Assembly (NCBI RefSeq): GCF_024362695.1
Contig: NC_065420.1
Span: 2,140,501 to 2,204,500 of the forward strand
Reading direction: 5' to 3'
DNA: 64,000 nucleotides
Source of the DNA: Pectinophora gossypiella
Lineage: Eukaryota > Arthropoda > Insecta > Lepidoptera > Gelechiidae
The notes beneath the pieces are model-generated. The model made no database searches. It was not told the origin of the DNA and saw nothing but the letters and a program-made list of their open reading frames with translations. Positions within the stretch are counted from its first letter, which is position 1, and each line of letters begins with the position of its first letter. A program made the translations under genes and the position numbers. Positions 20,305-30,923 of the stretch are shown here, one piece after another.

Positions 20305-22280
20305 TTAATTTTGTGTTTTGTAACGATGTTTGTGTTTTAATGAATCAATATATTTGAGTATATTTATATAGGCTTCGGAGCGCATGCACGGTGGCAAAAA
20401 TTGTAGCTCGCCAATCAAAAGACTTCCAAAATAATAATTTCTTTTGTCAAGATCTTTCTCATAAATACAATCGACACATATTGTTTTTTCCTTCTGGTTT
20501 CTTTCTTCCTCATCACTTGTTATGTCTTTATCCTTTTCACTCGTTCTTTCTTCCTCGTCACTTATTCTTCCTTCCTCTTTATCACTTGGTATTTCTGCCT
20601 CACTTTCACTTGTTCTTTTTTCCTTCATGCCAGTTATTGTTGATTTTGCTTCTTGTTGTCTTAGATCAATATCTATTTCAGTATCAGCTGGTTTGTATTC
20701 ATTTAGATAAGTTTCATTTTTGACCTGTTTGTTGTAATCAATTGACCCTAAATCTGTATCTGTATTTGATGTACGACTTCTTTTTGATGGTAATAATAAA
20801 GATTGTGATTCAATATAAGTGTCTTCATCTAATTTGTGAGTTTCTTTTTCCTCTAAATCTGTAAAAAAAAAGTTTTACTTATTGTGCTATCGTTTCGTAA
20901 TTTCTTATAACGTATTAATAAAAAAATAATGTTAAATTTTTTAAACGTTAAACTCTGTAACTTAATTTGAGAAATTAAATTATTTGACTTAAAAAAACTA
21001 AACAAACATACAAGATTGTGATTCTTCAATATCTTCAGTGAAAAGCGGTTGGCTGTCTGTATAATCTGAAAAATCAGAAATCAGAATCATTTATTTAACG
21101 TAATTATCATGAATAAACTTATTGAAGGTCAATGTAACATTTTTGAATTTACGTCATTTCGAAAGGTGAAAGGTTATGGTTGAGGAGAAGAAACAACAAT
21201 AAACTGCAACAGCAACAGATCTTGTAAATATAAAAGCAATGAGGGTATTATACATTACAAGTTATTTAATAACTAGAGGAACACATTCAATACCAGACAT
21301 TTTTAACATTTAGGTAGTCATTAATCTTATAATAAGCTTTTTTACATAAAGTAAGCTTCACATGAGCTTTAAATTTATTTTCTGACAAATTAAAAATATT
21401 ATCTGGTATTTTATTGTAAAAACGTATACATAACCCCAAAAAAGATGAATTTAATTTGCTTAATATAATCTAAAATTAAGAATAGCAATTTTATTTTTAT
21501 TTCTTGTATTGTAAGTATGCCTTTCACAGTTTCTCGAAAGGAGAGATACATTTTTATGTACATACATAATGTTTTCATAAATGTATTGACTTGCGACCGT
21601 CAGTATATTTATTTCTTTAAACTCACTTAAACTCCCTTTGAGCTCCCTTAAAGAGTCCCAACGACGCAGATTACAAATAGCGCGAACTGCTCTTTTTTGA
21701 ATGATGAAAATAGTTTCTACATCAGCGGTTTGACCCCACAGCAAAATACCGTAAGATATTATGCTGTGAAAGTAGCTGAAGTAGACAAGTGTAGCAGTGG
21801 GTACATCTTTGAGTAGTCGGATCCTTCTGACGGCATACGCTGCTGAACTTAGCTTGCCCGCTAGTGATACAATATGTGGGCCCCATTGAAGTTTTGAATC
21901 TACAGTAATTCCTAAGAAAACGGTGTGTTCAACAAAATCTAGTTTCTCGTCATTCATTTTAATGTAGAAAATTCTAATTCACGCGGTTTCGAAGCCTTTG
22001 TTTCGCTATTTATTACTTGCCAAACTGCCTTTATTTTATTATCCGCGGTCTTTATTTTACTACTAATATGCATCTGTTTGGCTGTATAACACTCTCTTCG
22101 AAATATTTTAGAATAATTTTGATGTAGCTTTTGAAACTATCAGCGTGTGTATACGTTTTTTCCTTATATAAACAATAAAGAGTATTTCTACTTTAGCGAA
22201 TGAAAGAAAGTTAAAATAAAATATCAGTGAAAGAGTCAGTGAAAGCTAAAGTAAAATTTAAAATAATAAAACGTACCCAT
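20305..22280 (-). CDS. hAT-encoded accessory protein, acidic, BESS-like C-terminus
   Basis: Minus strand, join of 22280-22277 (ATG G), 21065-21012 and 20858-20305. Introns are GTACGT...TTTCAG and GTATGT...TACAG. The exon lengths 4+54+554 = 612 nt give exactly 203 codons plus stop, with phase kept at both junctions, which is strong evidence for a real gene. Residues about 1-140 are acidic and S/T/E/D/K-rich, probably disordered. There is a CxxC (CVDC) near 152-155. The last ~45 residues (FGSLLIGELQFLPP, then a basic amphipathic helix) resemble a BESS protein-interaction motif; that match is by eye. ATG lies about 100 bp inside the right TIR, so it appears to use the duplicate of the transposase promoter. 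I know of no named homologue. It might help or restrain transposition, or be a captured host BESS segment. Confidence 0.75.
21075..22165 (-). pseudogene. Internally deleted LINE in accessory-gene intron 1
   Basis: The 5' part encodes the linker before a LINE reverse transcriptase (FRRECYTAKQMHISSKIK, then AVWQVINSETKA). It then jumps straight to the region after the RT catalytic core (ORF 21460-21957: FLGITVDSKLQWGPHI, YFSYFHSIISYGI, LLWGQTADVETIF). The palm with YADD is missing. The 3' end reads aataaatgattctgatttc on the minus strand and stops a few bases before the exon-2 acceptor at 21066. Confidence 0.8.
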
Positions 22281-22380
22281 TTTATTTGTCACTTAGGTAT
22301 CACTAACAGTATTCTTTTTATACTATATCTGTTATACACTGTTGATAATTTTAAAGTTTAGATAATTGTAAACTTTAAAA

Positions 22381-22890
22381 GTTTAGATAATTGTCAACTT
22401 CAAAAATCGACTGCGAAAACACCCACGAAACATAAAATATGCTAAACACAAGCTTTGAATGAAGTTAGTTGTTTCACTGTATACTTCTATCCATTATAAC
22501 CAAATGTTACATCCAATACTATCGAAATTAAGGTCCCTATCGATCGTACAAAACTATCGATAGTATCGATACTATGGATAGTATCGATAGCTTGCGCAAT
22601 ATCTAAGAGCGATACTGTCGATAGTATCGATAGTATTGATAGTTTTTTGTTTTTCAACTATCGATACTATCGATAGTATCGATACTATCGATAGTTTTTC
22701 TTCTTTTAACTATCGATACTATCGATAGTATCGATACTATCGTTGCTTATCAATAGTATCGCCAAAAAAGAGCTATCGATACTATCGATACTATCGATAG
22801 TATCGATACTATCGATAGGCCTATCGATTGGGTAGATGATTTTGGCTGTTTACTATCGATAGTAAAACTATCGATTTTTCGGCAACACTA
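22381..22890. repeat. hAT right TIR with TATCGATA array
   Basis: Inverted counterpart of 16548-17056 with about 17 TATCGATA palindromes by eye. Shared landmarks include ttggcgatactattgataag and the inner tttatgtttcgtgggtg. It is the probable promoter of the accessory gene. Confidence 0.9.
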
Positions 22891-22998
22891 ATGTGTGTGT
22901 AGCTAATTTTATATTTCTTTAAGTTTCTTAGGTGTCTGAATATTATCGATATCGGCGTCCGAAGGACGTAATATACGATCCCGACGACCCGATTACTC

Positions 22999-23144
22999 TA
23001 TGCCATAGAGGCAGCCAATCAGCTCGTCACACCAACCACTTCAGGACCCTGATACCGACCCCGCCGGCGTGATCGACGATTTCCGTCAATCAGCGCTTAT
23101 CGCTATCGACCCACTAGTGTCGATTAATTCTTTCAAATATTTTT
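22999..23144 (+). repeat. SINE F, 5' half
   Basis: Starts at gccatagaggcagccaatc, the same 5' word as the full-length copy at 32556, and breaks off after caaatatttttt. Confidence 0.8.
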
Positions 23145-23582
23145 TGGCATGTTATAGTTTCCATAACTGAAGACTCGGAAGCTTAACAGCTCTAAGTAAT
23201 AGCTAAACCAGTAATCTCTGGACGGCAATTAACATCCACTATAAAAATATTTATACTTTACTACTTCTTCACAAATAAATATGCAATATTATCGTTTACT
23301 CGCGAAAACACGTGGATGCGACCTTGGTGCGCGGGCGCAAGCTACCGATCCGCCGCGGGCGCTATGATGAAACATTTGACTTTTAAACTTTGTTTGTTCA
23401 ACCGATAAATATTGACGACCGTCCGCAGATGTTACTCATTAACTAGATGGGCTATTAGCACACAAATGTCAATTAATTAAGATGACATTACGAAATAAAA
23501 GGTCTATGACTTTCTTGGAAAAGGGTGTAAGATAACAGTCTACCTAGTACTATGTCTACGTACTGCAAAAGCACCCTTTACT
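23145..23582. other. Spacer
   Basis: No gene or shared repeat recognised. Confidence 0.4.
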
Positions 23583-23760
23583 GAATGCTAAGGAGTGGAA
23601 TTCTCTGCCGTCTTCTGTATTTCCGAATGCATATAACCCGGGTGCTTTCAACGCCAGAGGGAACAGGTACCTTTTGGGCGAGCTCGCTCCATCTTAGGCT
23701 TCTTCAATGCCTTCGGGCAAGTCTGAGGCCAAGAGCAAACTCATCAAAGGTAATAAAAAA
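23583..23760 (+). pseudogene. Jockey-type LINE, last codons and 3' UTR
   Basis: Encodes the C-terminal motif EWNSLPSSVFPN-Y-PGAF, then GELAPS and a stop, a Jockey-group ORF2 ending like that of the longer copy at 41568. It ends in aataaaaaaa. Confidence 0.7.
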
Positions 23761-23804
23761 AGAAAGTATAGACAAATCTTTTCCCTAGCTTTATTCCGTT
23801 CACA

Positions 23805-23950
23805 GGACCCGCTTACCTAGTTTGAAGATTTGACATATCCGGCTTTTTACAGAAGCAACTGCCTATCTGACCTTCCAACCCGAAGGGAAAGCCAGCGCAA
23901 CTACAGATACCTCCGAAATATTTCTTCGGTAAGTGCGTTTACTCACGATG
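23805..23950 (-). repeat. SINE family C, tail half
   Basis: Antisense of the C tail: acccgcttacctag, gaagatttgac and ctgaccttccaacccg. Confidence 0.7.
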
Positions 23951-24332
23951 CGATTTCCTACGGCGCTGTTGCTTCTATCGCATGGTTTATAGCTTTTTAA
24001 ACTCTAGGATGAAATATGTCGATGACTTTGAAGCTTGCTAATGAGCTGTAAGATCTGTAAAGTGATTCTGCATCTGCAGCTGGATACACTACTAACATAT
24101 TTTTTTTAAAGTGACTTCTTCATTTTTAAAACGGACTACCCTTCCAGCTCTTATACATCGGTGGTCCAACCGTATTTATTTATGTTCAGATGATATTTGT
24201 TAAGCTATCTCGTGTCATATTCGGTTGTTGTGTAAATTTACGAAACCGCTCTCCTGAGATTCTTGACTATAGTTCAGAGAGCTACTTGGCCGGGAAAAAT
24301 GCAACGGATCTAAAACTCTTGCAGAATTTGAG
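23951..24332. other. Spacer
   Basis: No gene or shared repeat recognised. Confidence 0.4.
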
Positions 24333-24723
24333 CTAGGGAATACAATCCCGATAGAGATCGGGATCCCGCGAGATCTCATCTAATTTTTCGGGACCAATCC
24401 CGAAGCATAATTGACGAGATCCCATTCGAGATTGACGGGATTGGGTGAATCTCCTTGAGTTAAAATTTTTCTTTTGATTATGCTGATTTCCAAAGAAAAC
24501 TTAATTATTTAGTCAAGTATTGTTGTTTTCTTTCAAAAAAAATATTTTGTTTTAATTAACCTCACTATCACAAACAAGTAGTGTTCATCGTTTCCAGCCA
24601 TCCTAACTTAACATTTTTTTATGAACTAGACGAGATCCCTAAAAATTCTGGAATCTCGCAAGATTGATATTTCCAATCCCGCGGGATCTCGAATTTGCGA
24701 TGTCGAGTCGGGATTGCATTAAT
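24333..24723. mobile_element. Non-autonomous hAT element with ATCCCG arrays
   Basis: 391 bp. Ends ctagggaatacaatcccg at left and, inverted, attaatgcaatcccg at right. Subterminal regions repeat GGGATCTCG / CAATCCCG words. Near-matching 8-bp flanks AATTTGAG and AATTTGAA fit a hAT insertion. No coding frame. Confidence 0.65.
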
Positions 24724-24817
24724 AATTTGAACACGCCTTAATGTCAGAGCCAAGTTAGGGATTATCACTAGTCATCACAGAATAAAAATGAAGCATAAGC
24801 TGTTCTTTTTCCGTCGT

Positions 24818-24876
24818 ATGGGTTTTGAGGTGGATTACCAACCTCAACAACCCTGGTGTCAGGGTTAATATTGAGT
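24818..24876 (-). repeat. SINE family A, tail only, inverted
   Basis: Minus-strand tail (gggttgttgaggttgg ... cccatacgac) that abuts a plus copy head to form an inverted pair. Confidence 0.8.
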
Positions 24877-25180
24877 CCAATGGTTGAGCGTTGGGCTCAC
24901 GATCCGGAGGTCCCGGATTCGAATCTCGGTGGGCACATATCATTTTGTGATCCCTAGTTTGGTTAGGACATTACAGGCTGATCACCTGATTGTCTGAAAG
25001 TAAGAAGATCCCTGCTTCGGAAGGCACGTTAAGCCGTTGTTCCCGGTTACTACTTCCTGATGTAAGTTATGTAGTCGTTACATGAGCCATGTCAGGGGCC
25101 TTTGGCGGCTTAGTAATAACTCTGATACCAGGGTTGATGAGGTTGGTATTCCACCTCACAACCCACACGATAAGAAGAAG
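24877..25180 (+). repeat. SINE family A, nearly full length
   Basis: Head with B box attcgaatctc, complete core, and tail cacccacacgataagaagaag. Confidence 0.85.
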
Positions 25181-25417
25181 AGTTATTATTGAGCCGCTAA
25201 TTTAAGTTGATAGAAGATGAATGATTCTGAGCATTATACACGTGTAGGTGTAATCACACGCTGCGCTGTTTGTATGTCTTATTTTTGTGTCTTGCGATGA
25301 AGGACGTTCAATACTGGATTTAATTATTAATAGAAACATGAAGTGAGCCTAAATCAACGATATTCGAATTTGTTTTCGAATTCACGTGCCTATACTTGAT
25401 GACATCGTAACGAATAC

Positions 25418-25576
25418 TCAGGTCTTTCACAGAAGCAACTGCCTGTCTGACCTTCCAACCCTAAGGGAAAACTAGCCTAATAGGTTAGGTCACCTACTCC
25501 CGAAACGAATTTCTCGGGCAGTGGGTTTCGAATGTTTTTCTTCAGCACTGAGCATTATGATAGTCATTTATAATTC
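25418..25576 (-). repeat. SINE C segment, left half of a large palindrome
   Basis: Minus-strand C tail (gcctgtctgaccttccaac ... gtgggtttcgaatg ... cagcactgagcatta). The same stretch recurs inverted on the other side of the H element at 25809. Confidence 0.7.
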
Positions 25577-25578
25577 TA

Positions 25579-25806
25579 CAGGGTGTTAGTGACATCGTAA
25601 CGAATACTGATGGGGATGATTCAGACCATGATTCTGAGTTGATATCAAGTGGATTTTTCTGCCGGAAAATTCATGAAAATTTTAGTGTCTTTTATAATTA
25701 TTTTCCGTTCCATACTTTTGCGACGGAAAATTCCACTTGATATCAATTCAGAATCATGGCCTGAATCATCCCTCAAAGTTTTCGTTACGATGTCACTAAA
25801 ACCTTG
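25579..25806. mobile_element. Palindromic MITE family H, complete
   Basis: Begins CAGGGTGTTAGTGACATCG, ends as its near reverse complement, with TA on each side. The arms are about 90 bp. No coding. TA duplication suggests the Tc1/mariner superfamily. Confidence 0.85.
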
Positions 25807-25808
25807 TA

Positions 25809-25995
25809 GAATTATGAATGATTATCATGTGCTCAGCGCTGAAGAAAAACATTCGAAACCCACTGCCGTAGGCGAGTGTCTGACCTTCCAACCCTAAGGG
25901 AAAACTATTGGGCTAGTTTTCCCTTAGGGTTGGAAGGTCAGACAGGCAGTTGCTTCTTTGATAAACCTGACCTGTTGAATCGATTATATGAGCGG
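25809..25995 (+). repeat. SINE C segments with a perfect 30-bp-arm palindrome
   Basis: First a plus C segment mirrors 25418-25576. Then 25878-25943 is a perfect inverted repeat with 30-bp arms and a 6-base loop, starting GTCTGACCTTCC. The C tail cctgttgaatc and gcggaccctgtg follows. Confidence 0.75.
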
Positions 25996-26008
25996 ACCCT
26001 GTGCAAAC

Positions 26009-26232
26009 GTGATCCCTAGTTTGGTTAGGACATTACAGGCTGATCACCTGATTGTCCAAAAGTAAGATGATCCGTTCTTCGGAAGGCACGTTAAGCCGTT
26101 GGTCCCGGTTACTACTTACTGATATAAGTAAGTAGTCGTTACATGAGCCATGTCAGGGGCCTTTCGTGGCTCAATAATAACCCTGACATCAGGGTTGATG
26201 AGGTTGGTAATCCACCTCACAACGCATATGAT
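26009..26232 (+). repeat. SINE family A, tail half
   Basis: Starts at gtgatccctagtttgg; core and tail are complete. Confidence 0.85.
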
Positions 26233-26783
26233 AAAAAAAATTGTTATATTGGTAAACTCAGAGGTTGGAAGAGGTTGCTACTTTTTTACCTGGAAGGCTG
26301 CCTATTGTACACTGTCTATTTCTCTTTTGTTTTGTATTTCTAGTATGTGCCAAAAACTATTTATTAAGCATGTTATGTTATGACAGTTCACTTAATTAAG
26401 TATTCACATGTCGTGTAGACACAGTTGTAATGATAACTAAGTTTACCTATTATATATATGTATGTATTTTCATTCTCATAAAAGTTTCAAGAATTAAAAT
26501 GATTCATTTATTTACCAATAGGTATAGGTTATAAGCTTCTGTATGTATTTAGCATTAATCATACTTGTGTACAATATGGCGACCTTGACGGTCTAATTTT
26601 ATACTTAAACGTGACTTTGTTATGTCATAAAAATATATTCATGAGCACTCTACAAGAGCATCCATACAAACGTAAGGTCATGATTACTTACCGTAAGTAT
26701 TTATAACTTACGTACCCTATCTCACTAGGACACCATAGTGGCGCAACCACAGTCGCGCCACCATCAAAATGTGTGCAGTTATA
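26233..26783. other. AT-rich spacer
   Basis: No gene or shared repeat recognised. Confidence 0.45.
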
Positions 26784-26980
26784 CAGGGTGTTAGTAGCAT
26801 CGTAACGAAAACTGAGGGATGATTCAGTAGATATCAAGTTGAATTTCTGTCGGAAAATTCATGAAAATTTTAATTTTCAGTTCCATACTTTTGCGACAGA
26901 AAATTCCACTTGATGACTCAGAATCATGGTTTGAATGATCCCCCTGAGTATTTGTTATGATGTCACTAACACCCTAGCTG
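26784..26980. mobile_element. Palindromic MITE family H
   Basis: Starts CAGGGTGTTAGTAGC and ends ctaacaccctagctg, with TA on both sides. Confidence 0.8.
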
Positions 26981-27141
26981 TATAACGCTATCTCACCTGG
27001 GACAAAGAATAGGGAATAAGTAATACTACTCCGCTCCCCACCAGCGGCTGAGCTGTGTACCTCACCCCCCTCGGTCTTACTTTAGTCTTCAACCGTATGG
27101 GCGTCAGACGTCACACACACAGAAGCGCGTGTACGATAACG

Positions 27142-27256
27142 GCCTAAAGTTGACGTGTGTTCCATAAATTTTATGCCTGTCCCTTTCCTTTTCGACGGAT
27201 AAGAAAATGACAGATATAACTTAAAATAAAAGTAGATGGTGTGTACAGGAATCAAT
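27142..27256. mobile_element. MITE family G, one arm
   Basis: Right-arm words: tccataaattttatgcctgt, ggataagaaaatgacag and tataacttaaaataaaa. Confidence 0.65.
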
Positions 27257-27765
27257 ACCATTATATGATAGTATATTACTGCCTCCATATTATAATACCT
27301 TCCTACCATCCAATACTTCTCTGACAATATATCTCTACTTCACAATTTACTTTAAAAAGGTGTAATTTTTCGAGGAGCTTTACATAATTCAATTTGCACC
27401 TACAAAAAACAACAATCACTTCTGATCAGTGGGAATAATGGTCAGAATACGTTTTATGAGGTGCATTGTAACATTGTAATAGGCGATGGCATTGGTTACG
27501 AGGTCAGGACTAAGTGCTTAAATAAGGTACTTGTTTGACTGACAGCGAGAAGCGAGGGAAGAGTTAAACTGCCTAATAGTAGGACTAGGGCCCTCATCAA
27601 ATGTAAAAAATGGTAGAAAGTTGACTTCTGATTACCTACTACTTATGACTCTATTCACCCTATTACTGGTTACGGGCGTGAGTTTGTGTTTGTATGTAAT
27701 ACATTTCTGACTTGGACGGGACTTGAAAGTTGAACCTGCAGCTCTTGTCCAGCCGGGACGAGCGT
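27257..27765. other. Spacer
   Basis: No gene recognised. Just upstream, at 27105-27145, lies a short block (gcgtgtacgataacg) also found near 38825 and 47460. Confidence 0.35.
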
Positions 27766-28171
27766 TTTTTTTTTTTTTTTTGTTTTGGTTTTCCCCGAAG
27801 GGTAAGGCAAAGGGAACTATGCCCATACAGCCATGTCTGACGTATTTTTTTTCTTGATGATTAATGAAATGATGAAAGGTGATGATGATGAAACCTAAGC
27901 CCCCACCCTCGGAGTAGACTCCTACTCCGAACCCCAAACGAATTAACTCAAAAGTCCGCATAAACTTTTGAGTTATGAAGCGGCTTCCCGGCACGAAGCG
28001 AAAATAGGCAGATACACTTTGTTTATTGAATACTCCAATATAATAACACTCGCGAATGTCTTCCGACTAACTTAATGCGATCATTAACCACAAAACACCA
28101 CTTCGTATTAATTATTTAGATTACTCAATGAAGAAAGCAACTGTCCCGTTCCCGTTTCCCGCCGAAAAGCC
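27766..28171 (-). mobile_element. SINE family L, full length with 13-bp duplication
   Basis: 406 bp, sense on minus. It starts GGCTTTTCGGCGGG and ends in cggggaaaaccaaaac plus poly(A). Flanks both carry CCGGGACGAGCGT. It is almost identical to the plus-strand copy at 52933, so it is young. It contains an 11-bp-stem hairpin (AACTCAAAAGT / ACTTTTGAGTT) and a short open frame also kept in the other copy. Confidence 0.88.
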
Positions 28172-28404
28172 CCGGGACGAGCGTGTTAAAAAACAAAAAT
28201 AGCGTGTTAAAAACTCTATGGTTAAAAATTTCTGTCGATTAATCGCTAGCAGATGACTATATGCTCAGAAGCAAACAAATTATGTGCTCTAAGTCAATGT
28301 CAAGTATGGATTGTGGTCAATTGAGCGAGAAAAAATGTAATTTTCCAGATTCTAGTAACATTTGGGTAGGAAGCATAACAAAATCGATTATTTGAATCAT
28401 CACT
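28172..28404. other. Spacer
   Basis: No gene or repeat recognised. Confidence 0.4.
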
Positions 28405-28740
28405 AATATAAGAGCCACGCTCTTGTAATTGCAGCATCCCCCATGTTACTTTTTAGGGAAAAATAGAGCAGTGGTTTCCCTCTTGCCTTTTGCCCCGCAG
28501 TACTTTGTCTGACGCGAGTGGGATGACGCCCAGAGTAGTCTATTTCAAAGCCGTACTAGGACTCCTGTCCTCCGCCTCTGAATAGTACTGACTGTTACTG
28601 CTGTCCTCTGTCAGTTTCCAGGTTACCTACAGTTCCTGTGACTCGCATCTTCCTTCCTGCATTACCGTACCGATGGCTCCCATCTCCGCCTCTGCAACCA
28701 TTGAGGTCTTCACCTGTATCCCCGGGCAAGGGATCTACGT
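28405..28740 (-). repeat. RTE-type LINE 3' region
   Basis: On the minus strand it ends with acaagagcgtggctctta and has the gacaaagtactgcggggc block before it. No open frame survives. Confidence 0.5.
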
Positions 28741-28787
28741 TATACCCCGTAGGTGTAATTATTTGAATAATTATCCTGTATTTTTTT

Positions 28788-28975
28788 TGTTTTTGTTTGG
28801 ATCATAAATGATTATCACGCGCTCAGCGGTGAAGGAAAAACATTGTGAGGAAACCCACATTCTCGAGAAATGTATTTTCGAAGGTATGTGACCTAACCTG
28901 TATTGGGCACGTTTTCCCTGCGCGGGTTGGAAGGTCAGACAGGCAGGCGAATCGGCTTCTGAGCAACCCTGGCGT
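28788..28975 (+). repeat. SINE family C, tail half
   Basis: tgtttggatcataaatg, cgcgctcagcggtgaag, and gcgggttggaaggtcagac. Confidence 0.75.
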
Positions 28976-28999
28976 CTTCTTAGACAATTATAAGTAAGT

Positions 29000-29093
29000 A
29001 TTTGAAAGAATTCGTTGACTCTAGTGGGCCGATAGCAATGAGCGCCGAATGATGGAATTGTATGACCACGCCGGCGGGGTAGGTAGCGGGGTC
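29000..29093 (-). repeat. SINE F fragment
   Basis: Matches the tttgaaagaatt ... accacgccggcgggg block of F. Confidence 0.7.
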
Positions 29094-29859
29094 TTTGGGG
29101 GAATTTGGGTTTCCTCACAATGTTGGAAAGAAAGAAAAAATATTCATTCGACATACTAATTTTTTCACATATTAAAAGGAAATATTACAATTGTTAATGT
29201 ATGCCGAAACGGTTTCACCTCAGCATAATGCCATTGCCTAGACTATGGCGCGAATTGTCAGTTGCAACCGTTGTATGTTAGGCATTGACATATTTCCAAT
29301 AAATGATTCAAATACCTATTCTATTCTCAAGCAATTACAGTTCACGTGACCACTAGTGGGCTATGAATGGGCAAGTTATTGAATAAATTAGTTCTACTCT
29401 ACACAGTCGTATGAGTCAACTTTACGATGATGTATTTATTTATCACTTCCTTAGTAAGTATATACCTATATTTTACACTTTTACACGTGACAGTGATATT
29501 CCGGCTCTCGGTAATATTCCCGCCACGGGAACTTTCCCAAAACATATGTAAAATGGGCTTCATTGCCTAACTTTTAGGCGGCTGAGACCAGAGCACAAGA
29601 AAGAACAATTTGAAAAAGACAAGCAGAATGTTCTTACTATTAAAGAGTTTTTACAACGGGAACATGCCTACAAATAATCACGATTTCGTGAAATACTTAT
29701 ACATGTATGAAAAAAAAAAAATTTTTTTCCCGCCTTTTTCCCGTTGCGGTAGACAGTCTTTTTTTTAAATTTTATTGCGACTCTGGTTACGCAACACAGA
29801 CTTTCTTCCCTTCGTTGTTCCAAAACTTACACTAAAACGCTTTTCTTCTCATCATCACT
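29094..29859. other. Spacer
   Basis: No gene recognised. Homopolymer A and T runs at 29710-29730 and 29758-29765. Confidence 0.4.
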
Positions 29860-29995
29860 AAGAGCCACGCTCTTGTCGGTGTAGCATTCTCCATTCTTGT
29901 CTATCAAAGGCCAATTCACTTCCTTAATAAGACCCGACACTCGCCTTCTCCCTTTCTCTTTTTCCTTGTAGATTCCGTTCTATGACGTTTTACTT
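29860..29995 (-). repeat. RTE-type LINE 3' end
   Basis: Minus-strand gctacaccgacaagagcgtgg then ctcttag and a gatgatgag repeat, the same terminus as at 10113 and 15905. Confidence 0.6.
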
Positions 29996-30398
29996 TTTAA
30001 TAAATTCGTGTCTTATTAAGTGCCCAATGCATACTATACGTATATTATGTTTGTGCTTTCCTTCTAAACATCTATTATTAATTCAATACATAACTAAATA
30101 TAACATATAACATACCGCATTCCACCCTGTCTTACACAATAAATAACCCAAGCAATCATAATTTTAAAAGCTTATTTAAAAAAAAGACGGTCCTTAACGA
30201 ACTCCTCAGACGCCTTATTCGACGTGTGATGTTAAGCATATCGTTAAAGAATGCACCCATTTTGTCTTTTTAGGGGTCCATTGACAAATGTACATAGAGT
30301 AGGGTATTAAGCTTTAATAGTAGGGTTTCATGCAAACGAAGTCGCGGGTAGCAGCTAGTTCATAATACAACAATGAAGGAGTTTCCTGGCTACAGGAA
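29996..30398. other. AT-rich spacer
   Basis: No gene or shared repeat recognised. Confidence 0.45.
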
Positions 30399-30697
30399 AA
30401 GGAAAGGGACGGACGATTGACAACTGTACATTTTAAAATGTATCAATAACCGGAACGGATAAAATAGACCTGCTCATATACAATCCGTTTGACGTGTGCT
30501 GTCAACTTAATTCTGTCGGGTTATTGCCCGATATAAAATTTTGGAATGGTTTTTTAAATTTCTGCGTAAAATTGACGTGTGTTCCATAAATTTTATGCCT
30601 GTCGATTATTCGTCCCTTTGCTTTTTGGCGGATAAGAAAATGACAGGCTTGACTTAAAATAAAATTAGGTGGTGTGTACTGGAATGAGCACCATTAT
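30399..30697. mobile_element. MITE family G, nearly complete
   Basis: Interior aatccgtttgacgtg and tgtcgggttattgcccgat. The right arm gacttaaaataaaattaggt is complete; the left arm is shortened. Confidence 0.7.
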
Positions 30698-30789
30698 TAT
30701 TTATAATACAATGCCAAATAGGTATTACTAGGTACTTATTTTCATTTAAAAAGAAAAAATATTTCTGTAAATCTGTTAATTCAATCAAT

Positions 30790-30923
30790 TCATCTAAGAA
30801 AGCAATATTGCAATTTGACATTTGCGCATATAAAAGTAAGTGCGCAATGCAAACAAATGTCAAATAGCAATATTGCTTTCTTAGATGAATTGCTTCGATG
30901 TGGCCATTTTAACCCCCCAGGTC
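30790..30923. mobile_element. MITE family E
   Basis: Palindrome: caattcatctaagaaagcaa at left, ttgctttcttagatgaattg at right, centre with gtgcgcaatgcaaac. The outer left end is missing. Confidence 0.8.

Larger units (their letters stand above)
16548..22890. mobile_element. Two-gene hAT transposon, complete ends
   Basis: A 6,343-bp element flanked by the perfect 8-bp duplication ATGTGTGT (16540-16547 and 22891-22898). Its ends are TAGTGTTGCCGA and the reverse complement. The terminal inverted repeats are about 510 bp. Inside are a spliced transposase gene (plus, 17173-19744), a convergent spliced accessory gene (minus, 22280-20305) and a LINE remnant in the accessory gene's first intron. The 8-bp duplication, TIR start and protein all fit the hAT superfamily. 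The two arms differ at perhaps 10-15% of sites, so it is not a very recent insertion, yet both genes remain open. Confidence 0.93.

Noticed and set aside
27632..27994. 120-codon frame on minus as a host gene
   Set aside because: It lies mostly within SINE L, and the same frame occurs in the other L copy at 53066. It belongs to the repeat.
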